The notes beneath the pieces are model-generated. The model saw only the letters and a program-made list of their open reading frames with translations. It was not told where the DNA came from and ran no database searches. Both the position numbers and the translations under genes were made by a program. A stretch of DNA of 6,350 nt from an uncultured beta proteobacterium (GTDB taxonomy: Bacteria; Pseudomonadota; Gammaproteobacteria; Burkholderiales; Rhodocyclaceae). The stretch covers positions 1 to 6,350 of the forward strand of contig CAIXAY010000070.1 of the NCBI GenBank assembly GCA_903917505.1, written 5' to 3'. Positions 5,541 through 6,350 of the stretch are shown here, piece after piece. The number at the start of each line of letters is the position of its first letter. The stretch's first letter is position 1.

Positions 5541-6350
5541 ATGACGAACACAGTGGCCGGGGCCGCACCTTCGCACGCTGCCGAGGCTGACGCTCCGGCG
5601 GGCGTGCATACCGACACCTTCAAGCCTTTCGCGCCGTGGCTCGAGCTGATTTTTGACACGGTGCTCGGTCTCATCCTCTTCGTTGAACTGGCGCTGATGT
5701 TCGGCAACACGATGATGCGCGGAATCTCCAACAACTCGCTGGTGTGGGCCAACGAGGTCTCGGAATATGCGCTGACCGGACTGGCTTTCATCGGCGGCGC
5801 CGTCGCCTACCACCGCGGCATGCACATGGTGGTGCGTTTCGCCATTGACAAGCTGCCCGACCGTATCCGCGAGTACGCCGAGTGCGCGCGCCACTACTTC
5901 GTGCTGATCGCGGTCGGCATGGGCGTTTATTACACCATCCCGATGTGGGTCAATGCGCGCAACACGCTGACCAGCGTGCTGCAGGTCTCCAAATCGTGGA
6001 CCCTGTTGCCGTTCATGTTCGGCATGGTGCTGACGGCGATCTTCGCTGTGGCCGAATTGACGCGCCACCCGCGCAAGAACGTCATCGGATCCGCCGTCGC
6101 GGTCGCGGTGCTCGGCCTCGTCTGGTTCGTTGCGCTGTATTACAGTGGACCGTGGAACGGCCCGGCCGGCGTCGGCTTCGCGCTCGGCATGCTGCTGGTG
6201 CTGGTGTTCGCCGGCGTGCCGATCGCCTTCGTGCTGTCGGCCACCGCTTATGTCTATATCTACGGTTCGGGCGAGGCCGACCCGATGGCCGTCTCCTTCG
6301 CCATGACCAACGGGATCAGCAGCTTCATCCTGCTGGCCGTGCCCTTCTTC
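5541..6350 (+). CDS. TRAP transporter, fused DctQ-DctM membrane subunits, 3' end missing
   Basis: Open from ATG 5541 to the window edge, giving 270 residues without a stop. TRAP transporters import organic acids and related solutes using a Na+ or H+ gradient and a periplasmic binding protein. After a hydrophilic cytoplasmic start (1-30), a DctQ-like part has four hydrophobic segments at about 34-58, 74-92, 118-136 and 153-172, with the typical stretch NEVSEYALTGLAFIGGAVAY then HRGMH (71-95). A further membrane segment at about 181-201 links to the start of a DctM-like part, with GVPIAFVLS (225-233) and LLAVPFF (264-270), both characteristic of the large subunit. It is therefore a QM fusion, as found in several TRAP systems; the rest of DctM lies outside the window. 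The DctP solute receptor is not seen here and may lie downstream. It starts 264 bp after the oxidoreductase on the same strand, so it may have its own promoter or be read through from the operon. The transported substrate cannot be predicted. Confidence 0.9.
   Translation, partial: MTNTVAGAAPSHAAEADAPAGVHTDTFKPFAPWLELIFDTVLGLILFVELALMFGNTMMRGISNNSLVWANEVSEYALTGLAFIGGAVAYHRGMHMVVRFAIDKLPDRIREYAECARHYFVLIAVGMGVYYTIPMWVNARNTLTSVLQVSKSWTLLPFMFGMVLTAIFAVAELTRHPRKNVIGSAVAVAVLGLVWFVALYYSGPWNGPAGVGFALGMLLVLVFAGVPIAFVLSATAYVYIYGSGEADPMAVSFAMTNGISSFILLAVPFF

Noticed and set aside
5523..6068. 181-codon minus-strand open frame, His- and Gln-rich
   Set aside because: Antisense to the TRAP membrane protein; His- and Gln-rich translations commonly arise opposite hydrophobic membrane segments.

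Overview
The window is GC-rich and densely coded, with PAS-GGDEF signalling, a LysR regulator, a DctQM-type TRAP transporter and short intergenic gaps. This suggests a proteobacterium, probably a beta-proteobacterium, but the lineage is inferred from gene style only. No rRNA, tRNA, insertion sequence, CRISPR array or other mobile-element signal was seen.

Layout. (1) Positions 1-1140 hold the 3' part of a PAS-PAS-GGDEF diguanylate cyclase on the + strand, cut by the left edge. (2) Converging on it is a complete LysR-family regulator (1191-2147, - strand) whose sequence resembles the TtdR/DmlR branch. (3) A 70-bp AT-rich divergent control region (2148-2217) separates the regulator from a + strand cluster. 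It carries candidate overlapping promoters and an inverted repeat. (4) The cluster is an IDH-type Gfo/Idh/MocA oxidoreductase (2218-3372), then 12 bp later a COG3618-type amidohydrolase/lactonase (3385-4215), then 20 bp later a second Gfo/Idh/MocA oxidoreductase of the GFOR/xylose-dehydrogenase type (4236-5276). (5) A 264-bp gap (5277-5540) has two overlapping potential hairpins and a short palindrome. It leads to a TRAP transporter gene that fuses the small (DctQ) and large (DctM) membrane subunits (5541 to the right edge, incomplete).

How the genes may work together (inference). The TRAP permease would import an organic acid, sugar acid or related polar compound. One or both NAD(P)-dependent oxidoreductases would oxidise a sugar or polyol to a lactone or keto compound. 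The amidohydrolase would open the lactone. The divergent LysR protein would sense the substrate or an intermediate. The substrate cannot be read from the sequence, and no dehydratase, aldolase, kinase or periplasmic binding subunit (DctP) lies inside the window, so the pathway is incomplete here. The diguanylate cyclase is probably an unrelated neighbour. The most interesting content is this dehydrogenase-lactonase-dehydrogenase-TRAP cassette, which I cannot match to a characterised pathway. The individual families are all known.
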